64,000 bases of DNA from Neoakkermansia glycaniphila (lineage in GTDB: Bacteria > Verrucomicrobiota > Verrucomicrobiia > Verrucomicrobiales > Akkermansiaceae). The stretch is from the NCBI RefSeq assembly GCF_001683795.1, contig NZ_LIGX01000038.1, forward strand, positions 62,001-126,000, written 5' to 3'. The position numbers were made by a program, and so were the translations under genes. How positions within the stretch are numbered: the stretch's first letter is position 1; each line of letters starts with the position of its first letter. Positions 15,869-26,176 of the stretch are shown one piece after another. The notes beneath the pieces are model-generated. The model was not told where the DNA came from and made no database searches. It saw only the letters and a program-made list of their open reading frames with translations.

Positions 15869-17821
15869 ATGATTCGCTCCATGGAAAGCATATTGCATCC
15901 GTTGCTTGAAAAGGCGGTGGCCGATGGCAGGCTGCTGGCCTCGTCTCTTGAGAATATCAATCTTTTGCTGGCGGGTTCGAAGGATCCCGTGGTTCCGGTG
16001 TCCATCCGGGAGCTGGCCGAGGCCGGGGAGTGGCAGGAATTGAACGACCGTTTTTACAAGACTCTGGCTTTCGGGACCGGAGGGTTGCGGGGCCGGACGA
16101 TCGGCAAGGCGGTGACGAAGGCGGAGCAGGGGCATGGCGGCCCGAACGGCAGGCCGGAGTTCCCCTGCGTCGGTACGGCGTCGATGAATTATTTCAATGT
16201 GGGGCGCGCGATGCGCGGCCTGATTATTTATATGAGCCGTTTCGTGGCGGCGGAAGGCGGCAATCGCAAGCCCCTGATCGTGATCGGGCACGATACTCGC
16301 CATTTCTCCCGCGATTTTGCGGAGTTCTGCGCCCGCATCGCCTGCGATCTGGGTTGCGATGTGGCGTTGTTCGACGGCCCGTGTTCGACTCCGGAGGTGT
16401 CCTTCGCCATCCGCGAGCTGGGCGCAGATACCGGGGTGGTGCTGACGGCGAGCCACAATCCGGCGCACGATAACGGTTTCAAGGCGTATTTCCGCGACGG
16501 TTCGCAGTTGATCGCTCCGCATGACATGGGGGTGATTCAGGAGGTGAATGCTCTGTCTTCCGATTCCTACGAGCCTCTTCCCGAGGCGGAGCGCGGTTCC
16601 GTGCGCGTGCTTGGCCCGGAGTTCGACCGCGTGTTCATGGATCGCCTGAAGACGATTATTCTTCGTCCCGGCGAGTTCGAGCAGGGCGGCGCGAATGTGG
16701 TTTATACGAATCTTCACGGCACGGGCGGCCGCTGTATCGTGCCTTTGCTGCGCGAGCTGGGCTGCAAGGTGACGACGGTAGCCGAGCAGGATGTGCTGGA
16801 CGGGCGTTTTCCGACGGTGGCTTCTCCGAATCCCGAGAATGCTTCAGCCCTTGCGATGGGGATTGAGCAGGCCGACCGCATCGGTGCGGAGATCGTGATT
16901 GCGACCGATCCTGATGCGGACCGCATGGGTATTGCCGTGCGCGATGCTTCGGGCGAGATGAAGCTGATGACGGGTAATCAGATCGGCTCTCTGCTGGCCT
17001 GGTACCGCTGCATGACGATGCTTGAGCTGGGCATGATTTCTCCGGACAATCTCGATCACACGGTGATGGTGAAGACGTTTGTGACGACTCCCCTGCAGGA
17101 TGCGATCGGCGAGAGCTACGGTATTCCCGTGGTGAATGTGCTGACGGGTTTCAAGTACATTGCCGCGAAGCTCGGCAAGTACGAAGCCGCGATTCCCGAG
17201 GATCTTCGCCGCGGCTACCGCCGCATGAGCGAGGACGAGACTCGCGCCCTGCGCCTCAAGTTCAGCCGTTTCTTCGTGTTCGGCGGTGAGGAGAGCTACG
17301 GTTATCTGGCTCAGGATTTCGTGCGCGACAAGGATGCGAATGCCGCCGCGCTGCTGGTGGCCGAGCTGGCGGCCTATGCCTCGAACCACGGTACGAATTT
17401 GACGGCTCTGCTGGACGATTTGTTCGGGAAGTACGGTGTGCATCTCGAAGGCGGCAAGTCCATCGTGATGGAGGGTGCGGACGGTGCGGCGAAGATTGCC
17501 GCTCTGGCGCAGTCCTACGCCGATCATCCTCCCGTGGAGGTGGACGGTTCTGCGGTGAAGGCGATTCGCGATTTCTCGAAGGGCGATATGGTGGATGCCG
17601 AAGGCGATCCCATTCCGGCGGAGAAGATGCTTTTTGTCGATCTGGAAGACGGCCGCAGCTTTGCCGTGCGCCCTTCCGGTACAGAGCCGAAGATCAAGTA
17701 TTACCTGTTCGGCCACGGTGCGCCGGGTGCCGATGTGCAGGAATCCCGCAAGGCCGTGCAGGCCGCGGAGGATTCGCTGTGGAAGGCTGTGGAAGCCGAT
17801 GCGCACAATCGCATGGCCTGA
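15869..17821 (+). CDS. Phosphohexomutase (phosphoglucomutase/phosphomannomutase family)
   Basis: 650 residues (an ATG at 15881 is an alternative start). The alpha-D-phosphohexomutase signatures are in order: phosphoserine loop TASHNP with the catalytic Ser near residue 195, metal loop ATDPDADRMG near 350, sugar-binding GGEESYG near 475, and phosphate-binding RPSGTEPKIKYY near 605. It interconverts hexose 1- and 6-phosphates, here probably glucose. The N-terminal FGTGGLRG motif also fits the family. Long for a PMM and closer to the PGM type with a 100-residue N-terminal extension. No operon partner; enolase follows after 150 bp with a hairpin between. Confidence 0.9.
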   Translation: MIRSMESILHPLLEKAVADGRLLASSLENINLLLAGSKDPVVPVSIRELAEAGEWQELNDRFYKTLAFGTGGLRGRTIGKAVTKAEQGHGGPNGRPEFPCVGTASMNYFNVGRAMRGLIIYMSRFVAAEGGNRKPLIVIGHDTRHFSRDFAEFCARIACDLGCDVALFDGPCSTPEVSFAIRELGADTGVVLTASHNPAHDNGFKAYFRDGSQLIAPHDMGVIQEVNALSSDSYEPLPEAERGSVRVLGPEFDRVFMDRLKTIILRPGEFEQGGANVVYTNLHGTGGRCIVPLLRELGCKVTTVAEQDVLDGRFPTVASPNPENASALAMGIEQADRIGAEIVIATDPDADRMGIAVRDASGEMKLMTGNQIGSLLAWYRCMTMLELGMISPDNLDHTVMVKTFVTTPLQDAIGESYGIPVVNVLTGFKYIAAKLGKYEAAIPEDLRRGYRRMSEDETRALRLKFSRFFVFGGEESYGYLAQDFVRDKDANAAALLVAELAAYASNHGTNLTALLDDLFGKYGVHLEGGKSIVMEGADGAAKIAALAQSYADHPPVEVDGSAVKAIRDFSKGDMVDAEGDPIPAEKMLFVDLEDGRSFAVRPSGTEPKIKYYLFGHGAPGADVQESRKAVQAAEDSLWKAVEADAHNRMA

Positions 17822-17865
17822 TGCGGTCAAACAGTTGCCTGTTTCCGGGCGGGGCCTGTTCCGAA

Positions 17866-17888
17866 GGGGCGGCTCCGCCCGTTGCTTT
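17866..17888 (+). terminator. Weak terminator-like hairpin before eno
   Basis: GGGCGG / CCGCCC (17867-17872 with 17875-17880) followed by GTTGCTTTT. GC-rich stem and only a short U stretch. Confidence 0.4.
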
Positions 17889-17920
17889 TCAGGGAGAGAA
17901 GTCAGGGGAATGAGAGTTAG

Positions 17921-19267
<1,347 letters not shown>

Positions 19268-19293
19268 TCTATAATGCGGTCGAGCAGCAAGTT

Positions 19294-19665
19294 ATGTTTC
19301 GACTGTTTCACAGACACCGGCAACGCCCCACGCTGGAAGAGGTGGAGATGCGCCGCGCGGCACGCGCCGACGGCCTGAAAAGCCTTCTTCCGGTGATGGG
19401 GATCATTCTGCTGGTGATTCTGTTTTTCCTGCTGACGCTGATCGTCTTCCGCCCGTTGCGGGATCTGCGGCGGCTGGAGCAGGACAAGGCTGCGATGCAG
19501 GGTAAGCTGGAGGATGCCAAGGCCGACCACGAGAAGGCCCGCAACGAGTTCCGGTGGATGGCTGATCCTGAGTATTTTGAAAATGTGGCGCGCGACCGGG
19601 CCAATCTGGCAAAACCCGGAGAAACGATTCTGCGCCAGCCGGAAGCATTGCCTCAAAAGCGCTAA
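19294..19665 (+). CDS. FtsB/DivIC-type septum formation initiator protein
   Basis: 123 residues with a basic cytosolic N-terminus, one membrane helix at about residues 33-52 (VMGIILLVILFFLLTLIVF), then a periplasmic Leu/Glu/Lys heptad region (residues 55-85, coiled coil). The end has a motif PEYFENVARDRANLAKPGETI, resembling the FtsB/DivIC pattern of a short helix and a GE(T/I) element. FtsB bridges FtsQ and FtsL in the divisome. Position right after eno supports the call. Sequence is divergent, so the assignment is moderate. Confidence 0.75.
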   Translation: MFRLFHRHRQRPTLEEVEMRRAARADGLKSLLPVMGIILLVILFFLLTLIVFRPLRDLRRLEQDKAAMQGKLEDAKADHEKARNEFRWMADPEYFENVARDRANLAKPGETILRQPEALPQKR

Positions 19666-19713
19666 TTCCATGCTTGAAAACGGCTGGGGCGCATGCTAGG
19701 CTGTGACGACACT

Positions 19714-21276
19714 ATGGCACGGCGCAGACGAAAGAGCAAGGGACCCAAGACGGGCGTGAACTGGAAACGCAGGCTGACGATCATCGCGGCCGCGCTGGTG
19801 CTGGTTTGCCTGCTGGCCGTCGGGGGCGGCTACCTGTGGCTGACTTCCTATCTTTCCGGCTCTTCCTTCCGCTCTTCTCTGGAAGACCGCTTCATGCGCG
19901 AATTGCGCGCCGACCACGTGGCGCTGGGCAATCTCGACTGGGCAGGCGGCAAGATCGGCATGCCGAAGGCGCAGGTGGAAATGCGCGGCGCGCTGAATAT
20001 GGCCGATGCGCGTGATATCGAGGTGAGCCTCAACCGCTCCGCCCTGTGGGACCGTCTGTGCCATATCCCGATGCTGAACATCAGGTCGCTGGATGTGCGG
20101 CTCGATCTCTCCCGCCGCGATGTCGAGCTGCCTGCCTACGAGGCTGTCGAGAAAGGTTTCTTCGATTCCTTCGCCCCGAATAAGACGCGGGTTGACCGGG
20201 TTATCATCCGCCAGCTGGATGTGGACGCGGTGGACGGCCCCAGCTCCTATTCCCTGCAGAATGCCAGGGTGACTGTCAAGCCGGGCCTCAAGCTGGATTC
20301 CTTTTCGGCTTCCATTCAGGGCGGCACGTTGAAGCTTCCTCTGGAATGGGTGCGCGAGTCCGAGCTGGAATCCATGACCGCTTCCTACACGAACGGCAAT
20401 CTGGAGCTGCGCGACGGTATTTTCCGGACGAATCCCGGCAATATCGTGCTGGAGCGTGCTTCGTGGGATCGCACCGACAATCTTTGGAGCCTGTTGCTGC
20501 GCGTAAACAATGCCAATGTGGAGCGTCTGCTCAATCCGGACTGGAAGAAGAAGCTGACTGGCTCCCTCCTCGGGAATGTGCGGATGGACGGCGATGCTTC
20601 GGGCATCCGCCACGTTTCGGGCAAGGTGAATCTGGTTGGCGGCCGGTTGACGGCTCTGCCCGTGCTTGAACGCCTTTCGACGCTCTGGGACGAGCGTTAC
20701 CGGAGCCTTTCGCTGGACGAGGCCGGGGCGACTTTTTCCTTCCCGTACAACGATCCAGAGAAGAATATCCGCAATGCGTGGATGATTCGGAATATCAACG
20801 TCGTCAGCAAGGGGATGATTCATGTGAAGGGCTATGCCATCATCGGGCAGGACAGGCGCTTGAGCGGCACGCTCCAGATCGGCATTCCGGCCCGTTACGT
20901 CGAGATGGTGCCGATGCTCAAGGAGGCCGTGTTCAATGTGCGTCACGAGCCTGACGGGGGTATGCTCTGGGCCAATATGAACCTTTCGGGTACGATAGAC
21001 GCTCCGGAAGACGATCTCGTGGTGAGGGCTTTTTCCGCTCTCGGTTCGGCGACTCTCGGCGCCGCGACGAATGCTGCTGCCGGAGTGGCGAATACGGCTG
21101 CCGGTACTCTGAAGAATCTCGTCTCGCCCTCGGGCGGCGATAAGGAAGCCGGTGAAGAGGAGGAAGACGGCAAGAAGGATGAAGACCAGCCCGGCGGCTT
21201 GCTCAATAAGGCTGTGGACGGCGCCGGAAAGGCTCTTGATACCGCAAGCGATGCGCTGAAAAAGCTTCCTCTTTGA
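19714..21276 (+). CDS. Membrane-anchored AsmA-like protein
   Basis: 520 residues from ATG 19714, chosen because the basic stretch MARRRRKSKG and a helix (residues about 18-40, IIAAALVLVCLLAVGGGYLWL) then form a normal N-terminal anchor. The large periplasmic part is beta-rich with segments such as LNIRSLDVRLDLSRRDVEL and IRNINVVSKGMIHVKGYAIIG. It resembles AsmA/TamB/DUF3971-type bridge-like proteins implicated in outer-membrane lipid or protein traffic. The C-terminal 90 residues are Ala/Thr helix, then acidic (KEAGEEEEDGKKDEDQ) and Lys/Ala helix. The family call is by overall pattern only. Upstream ftsB-like and downstream IF-1-like genes lie within 50 and 16 bp, suggesting an operon. Confidence 0.6.
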   Translation: MARRRRKSKGPKTGVNWKRRLTIIAAALVLVCLLAVGGGYLWLTSYLSGSSFRSSLEDRFMRELRADHVALGNLDWAGGKIGMPKAQVEMRGALNMADARDIEVSLNRSALWDRLCHIPMLNIRSLDVRLDLSRRDVELPAYEAVEKGFFDSFAPNKTRVDRVIIRQLDVDAVDGPSSYSLQNARVTVKPGLKLDSFSASIQGGTLKLPLEWVRESELESMTASYTNGNLELRDGIFRTNPGNIVLERASWDRTDNLWSLLLRVNNANVERLLNPDWKKKLTGSLLGNVRMDGDASGIRHVSGKVNLVGGRLTALPVLERLSTLWDERYRSLSLDEAGATFSFPYNDPEKNIRNAWMIRNINVVSKGMIHVKGYAIIGQDRRLSGTLQIGIPARYVEMVPMLKEAVFNVRHEPDGGMLWANMNLSGTIDAPEDDLVVRAFSALGSATLGAATNAAAGVANTAAGTLKNLVSPSGGDKEAGEEEEDGKKDEDQPGGLLNKAVDGAGKALDTASDALKKLPL

Positions 21277-21291
21277 ACGAAAGTCCCAGTT

Positions 21292-21540
21292 ATGAAAAGA
21301 ATCATTCATCCGTCGAATTTCATCGAATGCACGGGCATTGTGATCGACCGTTTCGCCGAAACGGCGTTTCATGCCAGCTTGCCCAACGGCAAGGAGTGCG
21401 TGGCTTTCGTGGAGAAAAAACAGGCCCCTCTGCGCGATCTGCTGAAACCCGGCGACCGGGTGCGCCTGACCTTGTGCCCGGCCGATATGGATCGCGCCCG
21501 CGTGGACGCCCTGCTGGAGGATGAACCTCGGACGAAGTAG
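21292..21540 (+). CDS. IF-1-like S1/OB-fold protein
   Basis: 82 residues. The pattern follows translation initiation factor IF-1: TGIVIDRFAETAFHASLPNG aligns with the IF-1 core G-x-V-x-x-x-x-x-x-x-x-F-x-V-x-L-x-N-G, and LKPGDRVRLTLCPADMDRARV aligns with the L-x-G-D-x-V-x-V-x-x-x-P-Y-D-x-x-x-x-R-I ending. It lacks the SGKxRKxxI RNA-binding motif, which here is VEKKQAPLRDL. It is therefore more likely a divergent paralogue than the canonical factor. It sits 3 bp before the isochorismate synthase gene. Confidence 0.65.
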   Translation: MKRIIHPSNFIECTGIVIDRFAETAFHASLPNGKECVAFVEKKQAPLRDLLKPGDRVRLTLCPADMDRARVDALLEDEPRTK

Positions 21541-21543
21541 GCG

Positions 21544-22563
21544 ATGAAGGCGGAAGAGATCATCCAATGCCCGGCAGGCGCGATGTTCCGCCACCCGGAG
21601 AAGGGGCTTGTGATCGGTGTGGGGCCGTTCGAGGAGTGCGCCGACTGGCCGGAAGGCAGGACGGCCTTTTATGTGAACGATTTTTTCCTCTCGGCGGCAA
21701 AGCCCTGGAAGATTCCTTCGGAGGTTGTCGTCCTGTCCGAGTCTTGTCTCCGGAAGGAGCCGTTGCCCGTGCAATGGGAGGCTCCGTCCCCTGCGGCATT
21801 CGTGCAGGTCTTTGAAGAAATTGCCCGCGAGTTGAAATCCGGACGACTGGTGAAGACGGTGCCTGCCGTGGCGGAAAAGGGAGTGATCGGCGAAGGGCAT
21901 TCTCCAAAGGAAATCGTGCTTGCTGCGGCTTCTGCGCCGGATTACCTGTATCCCTATGCCTTTTGGGAGGGCGATCGCGGTATCTGCGGCGCGACTCCCG
22001 AGATTCTGTTCCGCCAGAGGGGCAGGCGGCTGGAGACGATGGCTCTGGCGGGAACCGCCCGGCCGGAGGATATCGAGGTGTTCCGCGACGATGCCAAGGA
22101 AATTCACGAGCATGAGATCGTCGTTCGGGCGCTCCTCTCCCGTCTCTCGCCGCACGGCAATCTGGTGCGTGCGCCTAGGGGGATCATGGAGCTGGGTTCT
22201 CTGGTGCATTTTCTGACTCCCTTGGCTCTGGATGCCGATGAAGACCTGTCGCCCGGTTTCTGGCTGAATCTGTTGCACCCCACTCCCGCACTGGGGTGCC
22301 AGCCCTGCACGCCGGAGACTCTCGGCCTGCTGAAGCAGTGGCGGGAGAGGCTGCGCTGCCCGGCGTCTTTCGGGGCCCCGTTCGGCCTCGGCATGGATGG
22401 GGAGGTAATCATGCTGGTCGCCATCCGCGGCGTGGAGTGGAGGGGGAACCGCCTGTCGCTGACGGCTGGCGGGGGGATTGTGGAAGCGTCGTCCGTGACG
22501 CACGAATGGCGCGAATTCGGCCTGAAACGCGCTGCCATCAGGCGGGTGCTGGGGCTTGCCTGA
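21544..22563 (+). CDS. menF: Isochorismate synthase (chorismate-binding family)
   Basis: 339 residues starting 3 nt after the previous stop. The C-terminal two thirds match the chorismate-binding domain: RGICGATPEILFRQRG, the conserved MALAGTARPED, KEIHEHEIVVRALLSRLSP, MELGSLVHFLTPL, LHPTPALGCQP and LTAGGGIVEASSVTHEWREFGLK. The enzyme isomerises chorismate to isochorismate, the first step of menaquinone (or siderophore) synthesis. No other men genes are nearby, so the choice of menaquinone is inferred from family resemblance. Other chorismate-utilising enzymes are a less likely alternative because the PTPALGGxP-type motif is present. Confidence 0.82.
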   Translation: MKAEEIIQCPAGAMFRHPEKGLVIGVGPFEECADWPEGRTAFYVNDFFLSAAKPWKIPSEVVVLSESCLRKEPLPVQWEAPSPAAFVQVFEEIARELKSGRLVKTVPAVAEKGVIGEGHSPKEIVLAAASAPDYLYPYAFWEGDRGICGATPEILFRQRGRRLETMALAGTARPEDIEVFRDDAKEIHEHEIVVRALLSRLSPHGNLVRAPRGIMELGSLVHFLTPLALDADEDLSPGFWLNLLHPTPALGCQPCTPETLGLLKQWRERLRCPASFGAPFGLGMDGEVIMLVAIRGVEWRGNRLSLTAGGGIVEASSVTHEWREFGLKRAAIRRVLGLA

Positions 22564-22672
22564 CCGCAGCTGCGCCGCTCGGCGGCTCCGGAAAACAGGA
22601 GTTTGTCCGGTTATTTTTCTATGGTCCTCATGTTGAGTTCCGTATTCTGTTATACGCGTGTGCAGGCAAGTC

Positions 22673-22700
22673 TTGACATTTGTTGCAACAATGCTAATCT
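22673..22700 (+). promoter_or_regulatory. Candidate promoter of the sugar transferase gene
   Basis: TTGACA (22673-22678), 16-bp spacer, TAATCT (22695-22700), about 30 nt before the chosen start. The spacer contains the 10-bp palindrome TGTTGCAACA (22681-22690), a possible regulator site. Confidence 0.5.
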
Positions 22701-22729
22701 TTTCGCAGGTTTCTCTCTCTATATTTTTC

Positions 22730-24136
22730 ATGACAAAAGACAGCTCGTTTTACATCCGCTTTTTCAAGGTGCTCGATATGGGGCTTGTGGCTCTTTCCAT
22801 TTGGGTTTCATGCCATCTTGTCGTGCTGCTTGCGCCATTGTTCCATTGGGAAGGGGTGTTTTATCCGGATGCGTTCGACTGGGCTCCGTGGAAGGTGTGG
22901 ACGGTGGTGGTGGCTGTGCCTTTGATCCTGGAGCGGTACGGATTTTACCGGAAACGCAATTTGCAGCGGCCGGCCCGCGCCGTCCAGCAATTGTGCAAGT
23001 TCATGGTTTGTGTGGGCGTGCTGCTGTCTCTGTACCTGCTGTGGCTGCAGTCCATCGACCTCAATGTGAAGCGCCTGTTGTGGGTCGGTTGTGCGCTGGT
23101 GCCGATCGTTTTGTTCGTGCGGTACTATCTCTGCTACCGGTATATGACCCGCGAGCATGCCGATGCGGAGCAGTTGACGAGCGTTGTACTGATGGGCAAG
23201 CATTCCAAGCAGATGGCGATGTGGGAATCGTTGCCGGACGACTGGAGAAAGTCGTTCAACGTGGTGGGTGTTTACGATCCCGACATGATGACGCTCGACG
23301 AGTTCGAGCAGCTGATCGTCGTGCACAGCGTGGAGCAGGTGGTCGTGTTCGGCAAGCTGGCCGAGGCGATGCTCACGAGGGAGGCCTGTGAACTGTGCGA
23401 TCTGCAGGGGATCGATGTTTGCCTGTGCGTCGATAATCTCTCCGCCACGGAAAAGATGCCCCGTTATGAAACCGTGGGGAACAAGGGTTTCCTCATTTTC
23501 CGCAATGCGCCCGTGTTGTCGTGGCAGATGTTCTTCAAGAACGTGCTGGACAAGGTGGGGGCGCTCTGCCTGCTGCTGGTGAGCAGCCCCTTGTGGCTGA
23601 TTGCGATCATCGGCATCAAGGTGTCCGATCCGAAGGGCCCCGTCTTCTACAAGCAGAAACGCTCCGGCTTGTATGGCAAGCCGTTCAATATGTGGAAATT
23701 CCGGTCGATGTACGTGGATGCGGAACAGCGGCTGGAGGAAGTAAAGCGCGAATATGGCAACGATATGTCGGGCCCCATCTTCAAGCTGAAGAACGATCCC
23801 CGCATTTTCCGCTTCGGCAGCTTCATCCGTAAAACATCCATCGATGAACTTCCCCAGCTGTTCAATGTGTTGACGGGCGATATGAGCCTCGTCGGCCCCC
23901 GCCCGCTGCCCGTGTACGAAACGGCGGCCCTGCCGAACATCAAGGACCGCCGCCGCATGAGCGTGAAGCCCGGCCTGACCTGCTACTGGCAGATCGAAGG
24001 GCGTTCGTCCACGACGGATTTCGACCAGCTGATCGCCAAGGATCTGAAATATGTCGATACATGGAGTTTCTGGCTCGACATCCGGCTGCTCTTGCGTACG
24101 ATACCTGCAGTCCTTTTCCGCAGGGGCGCCGAATAG
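22730..24136 (+). CDS. Polyprenyl glycosylphosphotransferase (initiating sugar transferase)
   Basis: 468 residues from ATG 22730, placed after the promoter; longer frames start inside it. About five membrane helices lie in residues 10-150, then a Rossmann-like middle part (VVLMGKHSKQ to about 270) as in WbaP/WcaJ-type proteins. A last helix and the bacterial sugar transferase domain complete it (GPVFYKQKRSGLYGKPFNMWKFRSM, IRKTSIDELPQLFNVLTGDMSLVGPRP, VKPGLTCYWQIEGRS). It transfers a sugar-1-phosphate to undecaprenyl phosphate at the inner membrane to start exopolysaccharide or O-antigen synthesis. No polymer locus surrounds it, so the product is unknown. Confidence 0.88.
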   Translation: MTKDSSFYIRFFKVLDMGLVALSIWVSCHLVVLLAPLFHWEGVFYPDAFDWAPWKVWTVVVAVPLILERYGFYRKRNLQRPARAVQQLCKFMVCVGVLLSLYLLWLQSIDLNVKRLLWVGCALVPIVLFVRYYLCYRYMTREHADAEQLTSVVLMGKHSKQMAMWESLPDDWRKSFNVVGVYDPDMMTLDEFEQLIVVHSVEQVVVFGKLAEAMLTREACELCDLQGIDVCLCVDNLSATEKMPRYETVGNKGFLIFRNAPVLSWQMFFKNVLDKVGALCLLLVSSPLWLIAIIGIKVSDPKGPVFYKQKRSGLYGKPFNMWKFRSMYVDAEQRLEEVKREYGNDMSGPIFKLKNDPRIFRFGSFIRKTSIDELPQLFNVLTGDMSLVGPRPLPVYETAALPNIKDRRRMSVKPGLTCYWQIEGRSSTTDFDQLIAKDLKYVDTWSFWLDIRLLLRTIPAVLFRRGAE

Positions 24137-24151
24137 AACAGAAAAGCAAGC

Positions 24152-24613
24152 GTGTACCACATCGTCCTCTTTCAGCCAGAAATCCCCCACAACGCAGGAG
24201 CAGCCGGAAGGCTCGCCGTCGCGACAAACTCGGCTCTGCATCTCATCAAGCCGCTGGGTTTCAGCCTGGACGAGAAGCATATCCGCCGCACGGGGCTGGA
24301 TTACTGGCAGTATGTGGATCTTCACCTGTGGGATTCGCTGGATGAGCTTTGTGCCGCGGCCGATCCGGACGCCCGTTTCTGGTACCTCTCCACCAAGGCC
24401 AGCGTGGCGCACTGGGATGCGCCGATCAGGGATGGAGATTACTTCGTGTTCGGCCCCGAGTCCCGCGGCCTGCCCGAGAGCTGGATATACGGACATCCTG
24501 AGACCGCCCTGCGCATCCCCATGAGCGGGGAGCATGCCCGCAGCCTGAATCTTTCCACCGCCGTGGCCGTCGTCCTTTACGAAGGGATGCGCCGCTTGTC
24601 CCTACCTCGATAA
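24152..24613 (+). CDS. trmL: tRNA (cytidine/uridine-34-2'-O)-methyltransferase
   Basis: 153 residues starting at GTG 24152, the only position that keeps the conserved first strand YHIVLFQPEIPHNAGAAGR. SpoU-class (SPOUT knot) motifs are present: motif 1 N-x-G-x-x-x-R, motif 2 FVFGPESRGLPESW, and motif 3 IPMSGEHARSLNLSTAVAVVLYE. TrmL methylates the ribose of wobble base 34 in leucine tRNAs. Length is normal for the family. It follows the transferase gene by 15 bp, which suggests co-transcription. Confidence 0.9.
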   Translation: MYHIVLFQPEIPHNAGAAGRLAVATNSALHLIKPLGFSLDEKHIRRTGLDYWQYVDLHLWDSLDELCAAADPDARFWYLSTKASVAHWDAPIRDGDYFVFGPESRGLPESWIYGHPETALRIPMSGEHARSLNLSTAVAVVLYEGMRRLSLPR

Positions 24614-24618
24614 ACGCC

Positions 24619-25176
24619 ATGCAAGATATCGTCTATTTCGACTTGGAAACGCGCCGTTCGGCTGCCCAGGTGGGCGGCTGGCACCAGACGGCCAAGATGG
24701 GTATTTCCGTCTCCGTCACCTATTCGACGAAACTCGACGAATACAGGATTTATACCGAAGAGGAAACCGGTGCGCTGATCGACCAGCTCCGCGGGGCGGA
24801 TCTCGTCGTCGGGTACAACCACGTCGGCTTCGACTACGGCGTCGTGCAGCCCCATACCTTGTGGAATATCGGCGAGATGACGCGCAACCTCGACCTTTGC
24901 ACCGATTTGTCGGAAAAAATCGGCCATCGCCTCAAGCTCGATTCCGTCGCGACGGCCAGCCTCGGCCTGACGAAGACGGCGGAAGGTACGGATGCCCTCA
25001 AATGGTGGGCCGAGTACGAGCAGACGAAGGAAGTGTCGAAGCTGATCGATATTGCCTACTATTGCTGCTACGATGTGAAGGTGACGATGGCCGTGCACCG
25101 TTTCGGGGTTGAGAACGGTTATGTCCTCTACGACGACAGGAACGGAAATATCGTCAAAATCGCCGTCGATTGGTAA
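24619..25176 (+). CDS. Ribonuclease H-like 3'-5' exonuclease domain protein
   Basis: 185 residues, 5 bp after trmL. The sequence shows the DEDD exonuclease pattern: YFDLETRR (D and E of ExoI), LVVGYNHVGFDYGVV (ExoII, D), and YCCYDVKVT (ExoIII, D with an upstream Tyr). This matches the YprB/RNase H-like superfamily group often annotated as helicase-associated or hypothetical exonuclease. The nucleic acid substrate is unknown. It is standalone, with no helicase domain. Confidence 0.75.
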   Translation: MQDIVYFDLETRRSAAQVGGWHQTAKMGISVSVTYSTKLDEYRIYTEEETGALIDQLRGADLVVGYNHVGFDYGVVQPHTLWNIGEMTRNLDLCTDLSEKIGHRLKLDSVATASLGLTKTAEGTDALKWWAEYEQTKEVSKLIDIAYYCCYDVKVTMAVHRFGVENGYVLYDDRNGNIVKIAVDW

Positions 25177-25416
25177 GATGCGGGGTGTCGATTTTTTTCC
25201 GGCCGGATGACTCGAAGCGTGCTTGCCATCCTGACGCGATGGGGTAGCATGAGCAAGCTTCCGCGGGAATAAGCGTATGTTAGGTATTGTCATGCGTCTC
25301 TCCCTTTCCGCGCCGTGCCGCGTATGCAGCGGTATCTGAAGCCCCAAATGCCGGGTATCCTTGCATGAGCATCCCGGCCAGTGCAACCGACCAAAACACC
25401 ATATTCCAACGATAAC

Positions 25417-26013
25417 ATGTCGCAACACCAAACACATGGAAGACAAGGGCAGGGTTCCCGCCGTCGCTCCTACAACAAGAGCAACTACCGCCGTGGCGAA
25501 GGAAGCCACCGCATGCCTCGCCCGGAACAGCCTCCCGTCAAACTGACTTTCTGGCAGAAGCTGCTGAAGGCGATCGGCCTCTACAAGCCGGCCCCGCCCG
25601 TGAAGCGCAGCGCTCCCCGCACCAATACGCGGGTCGCCGGCGAATCAAGGCCCCCGCAGAAGGAACGCCGCGCCTCCTTCTCCAAGGCTCCGACTTCCAG
25701 CCCCCGCCTGTACATCGGCAATCTCTCCTACGAAGCTTCGGAAGTCGATATCGAAGAACTGTTCAAGGGTATCGGCGATGTCAAGAGCGTGGAAATCATC
25801 TACAACCCCCGCACGCACAAGTCCAAGGGCTACGGCTTTGTGGAAATGTACCAGATGGGCGATGCTGCCCGCTGCGTGGAAGTTCTTCATGGCCAGCCCT
25901 TCATGGGCCGCGAGCTCATGGTGAGCGCCGCCAACGAAAGGCAGGAACGCCAGGACGACAGGCAGCCCGCCGATCGCCAGGAGCCGGCCGGGTTCGATCC
26001 GGACGACGTTTGA
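25417..26013 (+). CDS. RRM-type RNA-binding protein
   Basis: 198 residues from ATG 25417. A basic, Arg/Gln/Ser-rich N-terminal 50 residues is followed by an RNA recognition motif at about 95-175. RNP2 is LYIGNLSYEA, RNP1 is KGYGFVEM, and the spacing between them is normal. The last 25 residues are Arg/Gln/Asp-rich (QERQDDRQPADRQ). Bacterial single-RRM proteins of this type occur in cyanobacteria and Verrucomicrobiota and are often cold- or stress-linked; that role here is inference. A strong terminator follows. Confidence 0.85.
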   Translation: MSQHQTHGRQGQGSRRRSYNKSNYRRGEGSHRMPRPEQPPVKLTFWQKLLKAIGLYKPAPPVKRSAPRTNTRVAGESRPPQKERRASFSKAPTSSPRLYIGNLSYEASEVDIEELFKGIGDVKSVEIIYNPRTHKSKGYGFVEMYQMGDAARCVEVLHGQPFMGRELMVSAANERQERQDDRQPADRQEPAGFDPDDV

Positions 26014-26037
26014 TTCCGTTCCTCTCGTTTTTTACCG

Positions 26038-26066
26038 GGCCGCAGCACAAGCTGCGGCCTTTTTTG
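26038..26066 (+). terminator. Terminator of the RRM protein gene
   Basis: Perfect 9-bp stem GGCCGCAGC / GCTGCGGCC (26038-26046 with 26051-26059), ACAA loop and TTTTTT. Confidence 0.9.
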
Positions 26067-26176
26067 CGTCGTTGTGCGGCCTGTGCCGGATATTGCGTAT
26101 TTTCTTCTTTTATTTGAACGTGGGACGTGATTCAATGTCTCACCTACAACCTTCAAGAATTCATTCCTGATATCAC

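Noticed and set aside
19696..22731. Long minus-strand frame of about 1011 codons
   Set aside because: Shadow of the AsmA-like, IF-1-like and menF genes; no recognisable protein features.
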